Assembly (NCBI RefSeq): GCF_041601295.1
Contig: NZ_JBFIII010000097.1
Span: 1-11,084, forward strand
Direction of reading: 5' to 3'
DNA: 11,084 bases
Origin: Immundisolibacter sp.
GTDB taxonomy: Bacteria; Pseudomonadota; Gammaproteobacteria; Immundisolibacterales; Immundisolibacteraceae
A model generated the notes under the pieces. The model worked only from the letters and a program-made list of their open reading frames with translations. It did not search any database and was not told the origin of the DNA. The position numbers and the translations under genes were made by a program. Below, piece after piece: positions 1-6,370 of the stretch. The stretch's first letter is position 1. Every line of letters begins with the position of its first letter.

Positions 1-123
1 GCCGGTTTGGCGCCAACGCTGGCAGCCGGCGTTGCGCGTGCCGGGGAGGTCTTGGCCAGTGGCGCCCCATTGACGCGGGTTACCGCGCTGGCGGAACTGA
101 CGCAGCGCCTGGGGTCGGCATGA
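1..123 (+). CDS. trpD: Anthranilate phosphoribosyltransferase, C-terminal end (partial)
   Basis: Only the last 40 residues are visible; the 5' part lies outside the window. The frame is open from base 1 to a TGA at 121-123. It encodes an alanine-rich helical tail (AGEVLASGAPLTRVTAL...) of the kind that closes TrpD, which transfers phosphoribose from PRPP to anthranilate in tryptophan synthesis. The stop overlaps the start of trpC in an ATGA arrangement, which supports both the identity and translational coupling. The call rests on this tail plus the trpC neighbour, because no catalytic motif is in view. Confidence 0.85.
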   Translation, partial: AGLAPTLAAGVARAGEVLASGAPLTRVTALAELTQRLGSA

Positions 124-923
124 CCACGCCGGATGTTCTTAAAAAAATCCTCGCGGCCAAGGCCGATGAGGTGGCGAATGCCCGCCGCCTGAAGTCATTG
201 GCGGCGTTACGGCGCGACGCCGAAGCGATGCTACCCGTACGCGGCTTTGCGGCTGCGCTGGCAGCCCGGATTGACGGCGGCCAAGCGGCGGTGATTGCCG
301 AAATAAAACAAGCCTCGCCGAGCAAGGGCGTGCTGAGGGCCGACTTCGACCCGCCGGCGATCGCCCGCAGTTACCTGACGGGCGGGGCGGCCTGCCTGTC
401 GGTGCTCACCGACGCGCCATTTTTCAAGGGCAGCCTGGATGATCTTCGCGCGGTGCGGGAGGCGGTCGGATTACCGCTGCTGCGCAAGGATTTTGTGCTC
501 GATCCGTACCAGTTGTACGAGGCCCGGGCCGCGGGTGCCGACTGTATTTTGCTGATCGTGGCAGCACTCGACGACGTACTCATGCGCGATCTGGCGGTCT
601 TGGCAGCGGAACTGGGGCTCGAAGCGCTGATCGAAGTGCACGACGAGTACGAACTGGAGCGCGCGGTCGCGCTGACGCCAGGACTGCTGGGCGTCAATAA
701 TCGGGATTTGCATACTTTCCAGACGCATCTGGACACGACGGTGCGTCTGGCACGCCTTGCACCGCCTGATTGCGTGCTGGTAGCCGAGAGCGGTATCCGG
801 CAGCATGACGACGTGGCCTTGATTCGTGAAGCCGGTGTGCATGCGTTTCTGGTCGGTGAGGCGTTCATGCGTGCCACCGATCCGGGCGCGCGCCTGCACG
901 AGCTGTTTTTCAGCGAAGGATAG
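120..923 (+). CDS. trpC: Indole-3-glycerol-phosphate synthase
   Basis: A monofunctional 267-residue TrpC, the usual length for the single-domain enzyme. It closes the ring of carboxyphenylamino-deoxyribulose phosphate to give indole-3-glycerol phosphate, a cytosolic step of tryptophan synthesis. The TIM-barrel signature residues are all present. AEIKQASPSKG holds Glu61 and Lys63; LRKDF holds Lys123, the catalytic lysine; IEVH holds Glu172; GVNNRDL holds Asn193; and AESGI holds Glu223-Ser224 of the phosphate/substrate site. The ATG overlaps the trpD stop (ATGA), and a GGGG tract about 6 bases upstream can serve as ribosome binding site. There is no fused TrpF domain, unlike the enteric TrpC-TrpF. 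The next gene starts 5 bases after the stop. Confidence 0.97.
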   Translation: MTTPDVLKKILAAKADEVANARRLKSLAALRRDAEAMLPVRGFAAALAARIDGGQAAVIAEIKQASPSKGVLRADFDPPAIARSYLTGGAACLSVLTDAPFFKGSLDDLRAVREAVGLPLLRKDFVLDPYQLYEARAAGADCILLIVAALDDVLMRDLAVLAAELGLEALIEVHDEYELERAVALTPGLLGVNNRDLHTFQTHLDTTVRLARLAPPDCVLVAESGIRQHDDVALIREAGVHAFLVGEAFMRATDPGARLHELFFSEG

Positions 924-928
924 ACGCC

Positions 929-1339
929 ATGCGGCAACGCCCACCGGCTCACGCTGGCCTGCGCCATGTGGCGCTGTTCGTTCAGGATCTGGAAGCGTGT
1001 GAGCGCTTCTATGTGGACTTGCTCGGCCTGCATGTGGAGTGGCGGCCGGACGAAGACAACGTCTATCTGAGTTCTGGCCAGGATAATCTGGCGCTACACC
1101 GGGCGCCTGGTCCTGCGCCAGGCGGCGCGGTGCTGGACCATATCGGCTTTTTACTGCGACGCATCGAGGACGTTGACCCGTGGCACGTCTTTATGCGCGA
1201 CAATGGCGCCCCCATTGCCGCCGTGCCGCGTACCCATCGAGATGGTGCGCGTAGCTTTTACTGCCTGGACCCGGCCGGCAACCGGGTACAAATCATCTTC
1301 CACCCTCCCTTGGCCGGCGCGCTGCGCCCGCTGCGGTAA
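929..1339 (+). CDS. VOC-superfamily (glyoxalase/dioxygenase fold) protein, function unknown
   Basis: A 136-residue single-domain protein with the two beta-alpha-beta-beta-beta modules of the vicinal oxygen chelate fold. The first module starts LRHVALFVQDLEACERFYVDLLGL (residues 11-34), the second LDHIGFLL (69-76), and the closing strand is DPAGNRVQIIF (114-124). Likely metal ligands are His13 and His71, with His57 possible. The last-strand position that is usually Glu in VOC enzymes is Gln here (Gln121), so the metal site may be atypical. The start has a good GAAGGA ribosome binding site at 914-919. It lies 5 bases after trpC and 5 before speD, so co-transcription is likely. The substrate cannot be deduced; family members include glyoxalase I, extradiol dioxygenases and antibiotic-binding proteins. 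Confidence 0.85.
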   Translation: MRQRPPAHAGLRHVALFVQDLEACERFYVDLLGLHVEWRPDEDNVYLSSGQDNLALHRAPGPAPGGAVLDHIGFLLRRIEDVDPWHVFMRDNGAPIAAVPRTHRDGARSFYCLDPAGNRVQIIFHPPLAGALRPLR

Positions 1340-1344
1340 TTGCC

Positions 1345-2145
1345 ATGGCCGATCTGGACGACAAGCTCACGCTGCACGGTTTCAACAACCTGACCAAGAC
1401 GCTGAGCTTCAATATTTACGATATTTCCTACGCACTGACGCGTGAGGCTCAGCAGCAGTACATCGACTACATCGACGAGACCTACAACGCCGAGCGCCTG
1501 ACTCGCATCCTGAGCGAGGTGGCCGACATCATCGGCGCCGAAATTCTGAACATCGCGCGCCAGGATTACGACCCGCAAGGGGCCAGCGTCACCATGCTGA
1601 TCTCCGAAGGTGGCCAGGGCAAGGCGGGTAATTCCACTGCCGAGATGCCCGGACCCAAACCGGATGCGGTGGTGGGACACCTGGACAAGAGCCATGTCAC
1701 TGTACATACCTATCCCGAGCAACACCCGGACAACGGCATCAGCACGTTTCGGGCCGACATCGACGTGTCCACGTGTGGCCATATCTCGCCGCTGCGGGCG
1801 CTCAATTTCCTGATCCACAGCTTCGAGTCGGACATCGTGATCCTGGATTACCGGGTGCGCGGCTTCACCCGCGACGTGCGCGGGCACAAGCATTACATCG
1901 ACCACACGATTCACTCGATTCAAAACTACATCGACGCCTCGACGCTGGCCCGTTTCCAGGCGGTGGACGTCAACGTCTACCCGGAAAATATTTTTCACAC
2001 CAAGCTACGGGTACGTAATTTCGACCTCGCAAACTACCTGTTCGGTGTCAATGATGCCGACCTGTCAGCGCAAGAGCAGGCCGCTACTGCAACGCGCCTG
2101 GAGCGGGAGATCCAGGAAATCTTCTACGCGACCAACATGAAGTGA
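1345..2145 (+). CDS. speD: S-adenosylmethionine decarboxylase proenzyme (class IA, E. coli type)
   Basis: A 266-residue protein (E. coli SpeD is 264) that decarboxylates S-adenosylmethionine to the aminopropyl donor for spermidine synthesis. It is made as a proenzyme that cuts itself and turns the new N-terminal serine into a pyruvoyl cofactor. The cleavage site lies in HLDKSH, between Lys115 and Ser116, with the serine codon at 1690-1692. The conserved STCG...ISPL block carries Cys144, equivalent to the catalytic Cys140 of E. coli. LHGFNNLTK near the N-terminus and VDVNVYPENIFHTK near the C-terminus are also strongly conserved. It follows the VOC gene by 5 bases with no strong ribosome binding site of its own, which suggests coupled translation. 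It converges on coq7 17 bases downstream. Confidence 0.98.
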   Translation: MADLDDKLTLHGFNNLTKTLSFNIYDISYALTREAQQQYIDYIDETYNAERLTRILSEVADIIGAEILNIARQDYDPQGASVTMLISEGGQGKAGNSTAEMPGPKPDAVVGHLDKSHVTVHTYPEQHPDNGISTFRADIDVSTCGHISPLRALNFLIHSFESDIVILDYRVRGFTRDVRGHKHYIDHTIHSIQNYIDASTLARFQAVDVNVYPENIFHTKLRVRNFDLANYLFGVNDADLSAQEQAATATRLEREIQEIFYATNMK

Positions 2146-2149
2146 TTCG

Positions 2150-2164
2150 GGCGCCGACGGCGCT
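2150..2164. other. Small GC-rich inverted repeat between convergent speD and coq7
   Basis: GCGCC-GAC-GGCGC (2151-2163) is a perfect 5-bp stem with a 3-base loop, extended by one G·U pair. It fills the 17-base gap between two convergent genes and reaches the last base of coq7. Neither strand has a T-tract after it, so it is not a convincing rho-independent terminator. It could slow polymerase or protect 3' ends. Confidence 0.35.
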
Positions 2165-2807
2165 ATAGCCGGTAGGCGGTACGGGTCATCAGCTTGGATG
2201 CCAGGCGCATCAGGCTGCGTAGCGGCGCCGGCAGTTCGCGGCCCCCGGCACGCCGGGCGTCTTCACCGTGGCGAATCTCGTCACGGCGCATCTGCTCAAG
2301 CACGGCGCGGCTGCGTCGGTCGGCGCTCGGTAAACGCCCAAGATGGTCGTCCAGATGCGCCTGTACCTGGCGTTCGGTTTCTGCCACAAAGCCCATGCTC
2401 CAGTCGTCGCCGGCGGTGCCAGCCACCACGCCGATCACCAATGCGCCACCAAACCAGACCGGATCGAGCACGCTGCGCCGGCTGCCCAGTGCCTGTAAGC
2501 GGGCGCGGCACCAGTCGATGTGATCCGCCTCCTCGGCGCTGGCAGCCTGCAATTGTGCTAGCACGAGCGGTGAGCGCGCACCCAGGGACTGCCCCAGATA
2601 CAAGCCCTGCGCCGCCAGCTCGCCGGCGTGATTGACGCGCATCAGCGCCGCCGCGTGTTGTCGTTCGGCGGGGCTCAGCTCGCTGGTTTCCGGCAGCTCG
2701 GCGCACGGATCGGTGGCCGCTGTGCGCCCGGGCGGTGGCGCCAGGCGCAGCACACGGTCCAGCGCCAGCAGCAGGCGATCGGCAGGAGTGAAACGCACGG
2801 TGGGCAT
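2163..2807 (-). CDS. coq7: 2-polyprenyl-3-methyl-6-methoxy-1,4-benzoquinone hydroxylase (diiron, Coq7 type)
   Basis: A 214-residue protein that carries out the penultimate ring hydroxylation of ubiquinone synthesis, at the inner membrane. The ferritin-like diiron ligand pattern is complete: Glu63 in NHAGE, Glu93 and His96 in EADH, Glu145 in ETERQV, and Glu177 and His180 in DEIRH. The hydrophobic stretch GGALVIGVVAGTAG (about 120-133), between the two halves, fits membrane association. Many gammaproteobacteria use this diiron enzyme in place of the flavoprotein UbiF of E. coli. The ATG at 2807-2805 has a GGAG ribosome binding site about 6-8 bases upstream on the minus strand. It is convergent with speD and divergent from the hydrolase gene. 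Confidence 0.95.
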   Translation of the reverse strand: MPTVRFTPADRLLLALDRVLRLAPPPGRTAATDPCAELPETSELSPAERQHAAALMRVNHAGELAAQGLYLGQSLGARSPLVLAQLQAASAEEADHIDWCRARLQALGSRRSVLDPVWFGGALVIGVVAGTAGDDWSMGFVAETERQVQAHLDDHLGRLPSADRRSRAVLEQMRRDEIRHGEDARRAGGRELPAPLRSLMRLASKLMTRTAYRL

Positions 2808-2878
2808 GGGCAGCTCCGCCAGGGAGGGAGAATCCCAAGTCTATACTGCCGCCTGACTTGTACCTTGGCTCGAACGGC

Positions 2879-3541
2879 ATGATCGGCAGTCCGCAAAAAC
2901 AACGCATTTTGATCGACGGCCCAGCGGGTGCCCTTGAGGTACTGGTCGAGCAGCCGCCAACCCCAGACGGGCCGTTGTGCGTGATCTGCCACCCGCATCC
3001 CCAGTTTGGTGGGACGCTCGACAACAAAGTGGTCTATACCCTGGCGCGGGCGGCGCTGGACCTGGGCGCGCGAGCGCTGCGCTTCAATTTGCGGGGCGTT
3101 GGTCAGAGCGTTGGCCAGTTTGCCGACGCAGTGGGCGAAACCCAGGATCTGCTGGCGGTTGTTGCCTACGCCCGCGCCGCCTACCCCGAGCAGGCGATAC
3201 ACCTTGCCGGTTTCTCGTTCGGCGCGGCGGTGGCCTTGCGAGGCCACCGCGCTGCCGATGCGGCCAGCCTGCTGCTGGTGGCTCCCCCCGCGGGGATGGG
3301 CTACCTGGACGAATGCGCGGCGCCGGCGCTGCCGTGGCATGTTGTCCACGGCAGCCGCGATCAGTTGATCAGCCTTGACCAGGCGCGGCGCTGGCTTGCC
3401 GTCGTCGCTGGCCCGACGGCGCCCGTGACGGTAATTGATGACGCCGACCATTTTTTTCACGGTCGGCTGACGCCGCTGCGCGAAGCCGCCAGCGGCTTCT
3501 GGAGCCCGCTATTTGACGGTGGCCGCCGCACTTCACCTTGA
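2879..3541 (+). CDS. Alpha/beta hydrolase (COG2945-like esterase family)
   Basis: A 220-residue cytosolic hydrolase. The visible elements are CHPHPQFGGTLDNKVV (residues 38-53, the strand/oxyanion region of this small-hydrolase family), LRFNLRGVGQSVG (67-79), the nucleophile elbow GFSFGA with Ser113, HGSRD with Asp161 as the likely acid, and DADHFFHG with His191 as the likely base. The triad is therefore complete, but the natural substrate is unknown. I start it at ATG 2879. A TTG at 2858 would add seven residues, and neither start has a clear ribosome binding site. It is divergent from coq7 with only 71 bases between. Its stop codon lies inside the -35 box of the rplM promoter. Confidence 0.88.
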   Translation: MIGSPQKQRILIDGPAGALEVLVEQPPTPDGPLCVICHPHPQFGGTLDNKVVYTLARAALDLGARALRFNLRGVGQSVGQFADAVGETQDLLAVVAYARAAYPEQAIHLAGFSFGAAVALRGHRAADAASLLLVAPPAGMGYLDECAAPALPWHVVHGSRDQLISLDQARRWLAVVAGPTAPVTVIDDADHFFHGRLTPLREAASGFWSPLFDGGRRTSP

Positions 3542-3566
3542 CAGTTTGGGCGTCGCAAAATAGGAT
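3538..3566 (+). promoter_or_regulatory. Sigma70 promoter for rplM-rpsI
   Basis: A perfect TTGACA -35 box at 3538-3543 is followed, after exactly 17 bases, by TAGGAT at 3561-3566 as the -10 box. This predicts a transcript start near 3573 and a short leader of about 29 bases before rplM. The -35 box overlaps the TGA stop of the hydrolase gene. It is one of the two best promoter matches in the window, as expected for a ribosomal-protein operon. Confidence 0.8.
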
Positions 3567-3601
3567 GCACGCCCTTTTTGCGGGCTAATTGCGAATTCGG
3601 C

Positions 3602-4030
3602 ATGAAGACAGTAAGCGCTACACCAAGCACCATCCAGCAGGATTGGTATCTCGTCGATGCCGATGGCAAAACGCTCGGACGTTTGGCGACCGAGATTGCC
3701 CGTCGTTTGCGCGGCAAGCACAAGCCGATCTACACCCCGCACATGGATACTGGCGATTACATCGTCGTGGTCAATGCCGAGAAGGTCTGCGTGACCGGTC
3801 GCAAGCAAACGGACAAGCTGTATCACCATCACACCGGTTACATCGGCGGTCTGCGGACCGAAACCTTCGCCGATCGCATCGTGCGGCGACCAACGCTGGT
3901 GCTGGAGGAGGCGGTCAAAGGCATGTTGCCCAAGAATCCTCTCGGTCGCGCCATGTTCCGCAAGCTCAAGGTGTACGCCGGCACCGAGCATCCTCATGTC
4001 GCCCAGCAGCCGCAAGCGCTGGACATCTGA
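3602..4030 (+). CDS. rplM: 50S ribosomal protein L13
   Basis: From ATG 3602 this encodes 142 residues, the same length as E. coli L13. Conserved blocks are WYLVDADGKTLGRLATEIA (about 15-33), LRGKHKPIYTPHMDTGDYI, the TGRK motif, and MLPKNPLGRAMFRKLKVYAGTEHPH near the end. L13 binds 23S rRNA early in large-subunit assembly. An in-frame TTG at 3578 would add eight residues but lies only about 5 bases after the predicted transcript start and does not match the family. No strong ribosome binding site precedes the ATG, which occurs with highly expressed S1-dependent messages. rpsI follows after 23 bases, the usual rplM-rpsI operon. Confidence 0.98.
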   Translation: MKTVSATPSTIQQDWYLVDADGKTLGRLATEIARRLRGKHKPIYTPHMDTGDYIVVVNAEKVCVTGRKQTDKLYHHHTGYIGGLRTETFADRIVRRPTLVLEEAVKGMLPKNPLGRAMFRKLKVYAGTEHPHVAQQPQALDI

Positions 4031-4053
4031 TTCCCGCAAGTTCGGACCTGATC

Positions 4054-4449
4054 ATGGCAGCAGTGCAAAGCAATATCTCCGTAGGTCGTCGCAAATCGGC
4101 TTCAGCGCGCGTCATCCTGCGCTTGGGTAAGGGCAGTATCAGCATCAATGGGCGGAGCCTGGAGGACTACTTCGGTCGCGAGACATCCCGCATGCTGGTG
4201 CGCCAGCCGCTGGAACTGCTCGGCCGGCCGGACAGCTTCGACCTGCGTATCACCGTCCAGGGAGGCGGGCCGAGTGGCCAGGCCGGTGCCATCCGTCATG
4301 GCATCACGCGGGCGCTGATCGAGTTCGACGAAACCTTCCGCCCGGAACTACGCAAGGCGGGTTTCGTGACCCGTGACGCCCGCGAGGTGGAGCGCAAGAA
4401 AGTGGGTCTGCACAAGGCGCGTCGCGCGCCGCAGTTCTCCAAGCGCTAA
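4054..4449 (+). CDS. rpsI: 30S ribosomal protein S9
   Basis: 131 residues from ATG 4054 (E. coli S9 has 130). The frame is open much further upstream, antisense to nothing but overlapping rplM, so the start is set by family alignment. The protein opens with the typical S9 block around GRRKSASARV. Conserved features are LRITVQGGGPSGQAGAIRHG (about 66-85), TRDAREVERKKVGLHKARRAPQ, and the terminal FSKR tail, whose basic end reaches the P-site tRNA in the 30S subunit. It is co-transcribed with rplM and has little ribosome binding sequence of its own. A tRNA gene begins 20 bases after the stop with no promoter-like sequence between. Confidence 0.98.
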   Translation: MAAVQSNISVGRRKSASARVILRLGKGSISINGRSLEDYFGRETSRMLVRQPLELLGRPDSFDLRITVQGGGPSGQAGAIRHGITRALIEFDETFRPELRKAGFVTRDAREVERKKVGLHKARRAPQFSKR

Positions 4450-4469
4450 GCCCTGCCGCCGGTCTCGGA

Positions 4470-4543
4470 TGGGGGATCGTCCAACGGTAGGACAGCGGAC
4501 TCTGACTCCGTCAATCTAGGTTCGAATCCTAGTCCCCCAGCCA
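4470..4543 (+). tRNA. tRNA-Gln (anticodon CUG)
   Basis: A complete cloverleaf of 74 bases with CCA encoded. The acceptor stem is TGGGGGA (4470-4476) with TCCCCCA (4533-4539), G as discriminator base, then CCA. The D stem is GTCC/GGAC. The anticodon stem is GCGGA/TCCGT around loop CTCTGAC, giving CTG at positions 34-36, which reads CAG. The T arm is CTAGG-TTCGAAT-CCTAG. The weak U-A first acceptor pair is a known identity feature of glutamine tRNAs. It follows rpsI by 20 bases with no visible promoter and is followed by a terminator, so it is probably processed out of the rplM-rpsI transcript. Confidence 0.97.
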
Positions 4544-4558
4544 ACGTTTATTAACGGG

Positions 4559-4592
4559 AAAGCCCGGCTTGGTCGCCACGTCGGGCTTTTTT
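4559..4592 (+). terminator. Rho-independent terminator of the rplM-rpsI-tRNA unit
   Basis: AAAGCCCG (4559-4566) pairs perfectly with CGGGCTTT (4582-4589). The 15-base loop can form a further small TGG-TCG-CCA hairpin, and a run of six T (4587-4592) ends the structure. It lies 16 bases after the tRNA-Gln CCA end and separates this unit from argC. Confidence 0.88.
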
Positions 4593-4617
4593 GTTGTCCA
4601 GCGTGGGTTCAGACTAA

Positions 4618-4637
4618 CTTTGCCAGGGCGGGCAAAG
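4618..4637 (+). promoter_or_regulatory. Perfect hairpin just upstream of the argC ribosome binding site
   Basis: CTTTGCC (4618-4624) and GGCAAAG (4631-4637) are exact inverted repeats around a 6-base loop. The GGAG ribosome binding site of argC begins only 4 bases later (4641-4644), with the ATG at 4652. There is no T-run, so it is not a terminator. It could be an RNA structure that tunes argC translation or a dyad bound by a protein. It does not resemble an ArgR box, which is AT-rich. The structure is certain on paper; a role is inference. Confidence 0.45.
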
Positions 4638-4651
4638 ACGGGAGATCGGTC

Positions 4652-5677
4652 ATGGTCAAAGTGGCAATTGTCGGCGGTACCGGATACACCGGCGTCGAGC
4701 TGCTGCGCATTCTTGTGCAGCATCCGCAGGTTGAGCTGGCGGTCATTACCTCGCGCGGTGAAGCCGGCAAGCCTGTCAGCGGGCTGTTTCCAAGCCTGGC
4801 CGGGCGGCTGGACCTGGCTTTCTGCGATGTTGACGTGGCTGCGCTTGTCGCCTGTGACGTGGTGTTCTTCGCCACGCCTAACGGTGTCGCCATGCAGCAA
4901 GTGCCCGCGCTGCTAGAGGCCGGCGCGCGAGTGATCGATCTCGCTGCCGATTTTCGGCTGCGCGATCCGGCCTTGTGGCAGCATTGGTACGGAATGCCCC
5001 ACGCCTGTGAGGAATATCTTGACGAAGCCGTTTATGGCCTGCCGGAGCTGAACCGTGAGCGTATCGCGGCAGCCCGCCTGATTGCCAATCCAGGCTGTTA
5101 TCCCACTGCCGTGACGCTGGGATTCCTGCCCCTGATCGAAGCCGGCCTGGTCGATGTGGCGGAGCTGGTGGCCGACTGCAAATCCGGGGTCAGTGGTGCC
5201 GGACGCCAGGCGCGAGGCGACTTGTCATTTTGCGAGGCTAACGAGAACTTCAAGGCCTACAACGTATTTGCCCATCGGCATCAGCCGGAGATTGCGCAAA
5301 CCCTGGGCACGGCAGCTTCTGTGGCCGGGCTTGATCTGACCTTTGTGCCACATCTGGTGCCGATGAACCGCGGCATTCACGCCACGCTCTATGCCCGGCT
5401 GCACGCCAGCGCCGACCTGCAGGCGCTGTACCAAGCCCGCTATCGGAACGAGCCGTTCGTGCGCGTGCTGTCACCCGGCGGACACCCACAGACCGCCGAG
5501 GTACGTGCCGGCAACGACTGCGCAGTAGCGGTGCATGTGGCCGGCACCCGCGTGATCGTACTGTCGGTGATCGACAACCTGGTCAAGGGGGCTGCGGGCC
5601 AGGCGGTGCAGAACATGAACATCATGTTCGGCCTGGACGAAACGCTTGGGTTGAAGCAGCCGGCCGTCGCGCCTTGA
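4652..5677 (+). CDS. argC: N-acetyl-gamma-glutamyl-phosphate reductase
   Basis: A 341-residue type 1 ArgC that reduces N-acetylglutamyl phosphate to the semialdehyde with NADPH, the third step of arginine synthesis, in the cytosol. The Rossmann motif is VAIVGGTGYTGVELLR (residues 4-19). The catalytic cysteine is Cys149 in NPGCYPTA. The active-site histidine block is AHRHQPEI (207-214), and SGAGR (181-185) shapes the substrate site. The conserved end NLVKGAAGQAVQNMN is present. A GGAG ribosome binding site sits 7 bases before the ATG. The stop TGA overlaps the TTG start of the next gene (TTGA), so the downstream membrane protein is probably translated by coupling. No argB, argJ or other arg gene lies near. 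Confidence 0.97.
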   Translation: MVKVAIVGGTGYTGVELLRILVQHPQVELAVITSRGEAGKPVSGLFPSLAGRLDLAFCDVDVAALVACDVVFFATPNGVAMQQVPALLEAGARVIDLAADFRLRDPALWQHWYGMPHACEEYLDEAVYGLPELNRERIAAARLIANPGCYPTAVTLGFLPLIEAGLVDVAELVADCKSGVSGAGRQARGDLSFCEANENFKAYNVFAHRHQPEIAQTLGTAASVAGLDLTFVPHLVPMNRGIHATLYARLHASADLQALYQARYRNEPFVRVLSPGGHPQTAEVRAGNDCAVAVHVAGTRVIVLSVIDNLVKGAAGQAVQNMNIMFGLDETLGLKQPAVAP

Positions 5678-6345
5678 AATTACCCGCCCAGCCGCTCTGG
5701 CGGCTTGGCCGCACTTGGCGCCACCTGATCGCCGGCGTGTTGATTGGCGCCCTGGTGGGTCTGGGAGCAGGCTGGCTATTGGTTCGGCAGCCATCGTTGG
5801 GTGGTCCACCCTCTGTGCCCGATGCCGATGCCGGTCGCGCCTTGCTACGGGAAAACGCCCAGCTGCGTCAGTTGCAGGCCATTGACCGCCAGGCTCAGAT
5901 AAGCCTGAGGGAAACGGTGGCAGTGCTTACGGCGCGAAACGCCGAGCTTAGAAAGCGCCTGGGCCTGTTGCGCGGCGTGCTGCTCCCGGATGGCCGGGCA
6001 GTGGAGTTCGGGATTGCCGATCTGACGCTGACCCGGCAAGCCGACGGCGTGCGGTTCGGTTACAGCTTGCTCCTGGCCCGCGGCGCTCATCCGGCCATGA
6101 AAACCAAACTCACCGGGCGTGTCGAGCTGTGGCTGCTGGGTGGGTCACAGGATGAACCAAGCAATCAGCGTGTCGCCGACTTGCCGCTAGTCGCGCAGCA
6201 ACTGCAGACCCTTGCGGGCGCTTTCAAGGTGCCGGAAGGGTATCAGCCACGGGGTCTTCGAGTGGTGATCGCGCCCATCGGACAGGTGCCACTGGCGACT
6301 GAATTCGGCTGGCAGGAGCTGCTCGCTAACAGTGATCCCTTGTAG
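5674..6345 (+). CDS. One-pass membrane protein with coiled coil, DUF6776-like, function unknown
   Basis: A 223-residue protein whose order is: a short basic N-terminus (KLPAQPLWRLGRTWR), one membrane segment of about 20 residues (roughly 18-37, LIAGVLIGALVGLGAGWLLV), a charged heptad-like helix (about 53-100, with LLRENAQLRQL and LTARNAELRKRLGLL) likely to form a coiled coil, and a periplasmic beta-rich domain (about 108-205). This matches my memory of the DUF6776 family, found next to argC and erpA in other gammaproteobacteria. No enzymatic motif is seen. The TTG start overlaps the argC stop (TTGA) and lacks its own ribosome binding site. The only other nearby start, a GTG at 5737, would cut the membrane segment. 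Its role is unknown; the layout suggests a periplasmic scaffold or cell-envelope function. Confidence 0.75.
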   Translation: MKLPAQPLWRLGRTWRHLIAGVLIGALVGLGAGWLLVRQPSLGGPPSVPDADAGRALLRENAQLRQLQAIDRQAQISLRETVAVLTARNAELRKRLGLLRGVLLPDGRAVEFGIADLTLTRQADGVRFGYSLLLARGAHPAMKTKLTGRVELWLLGGSQDEPSNQRVADLPLVAQQLQTLAGAFKVPEGYQPRGLRVVIAPIGQVPLATEFGWQELLANSDPL

Positions 6346-6369
6346 TAAGCAACTGCGCTACCCTAAGAT
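6340..6369 (+). promoter_or_regulatory. Weak candidate promoter upstream of erpA
   Basis: TTGTAG (6340-6345) and TAAGAT (6364-6369), 18 bases apart, are the best sigma70-like pair in the 77-base gap before erpA. Both boxes are poor matches, and the -35 overlaps the end of the preceding gene. erpA could equally be read from argC. Confidence 0.25.
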
Positions 6370-6370
6370 G

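Noticed and set aside
371..1033. A 220-codon open frame on the minus strand across trpC
   Set aside because: It lies antisense to a clear trpC, has a serine/arginine-rich composition typical of GC-rich shadow frames, and shows no recognisable motif.
1258..1998. A 246-codon open frame on the minus strand across speD
   Set aside because: It is fully antisense to an unmistakable speD; its Val/Asp-rich sequence is the shadow of speD codons and no domain is visible.
2842..2847. TATACT as a -10 box for the hydrolase gene
   Set aside because: No acceptable -35 box exists 16-18 bases upstream, so I do not list it as a promoter although the position is plausible.
2675..3460. A 261-codon minus-strand frame over the hydrolase and the start of coq7
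   Set aside because: It overlaps two well-supported genes in another frame and has no motif, no ribosome binding site and shadow-like composition.
3589..4053. An upstream extension of rpsI through rplM in another frame
   Set aside because: S9 proteins are about 130 residues and align from 4054; the upstream part is an out-of-frame reading of rplM.
4612..4637. An ArgR operator before argC
   Set aside because: The dyad here is GC-containing with a 6-base loop and lacks the AT-rich TGAAT/ATTCA-type half-sites.
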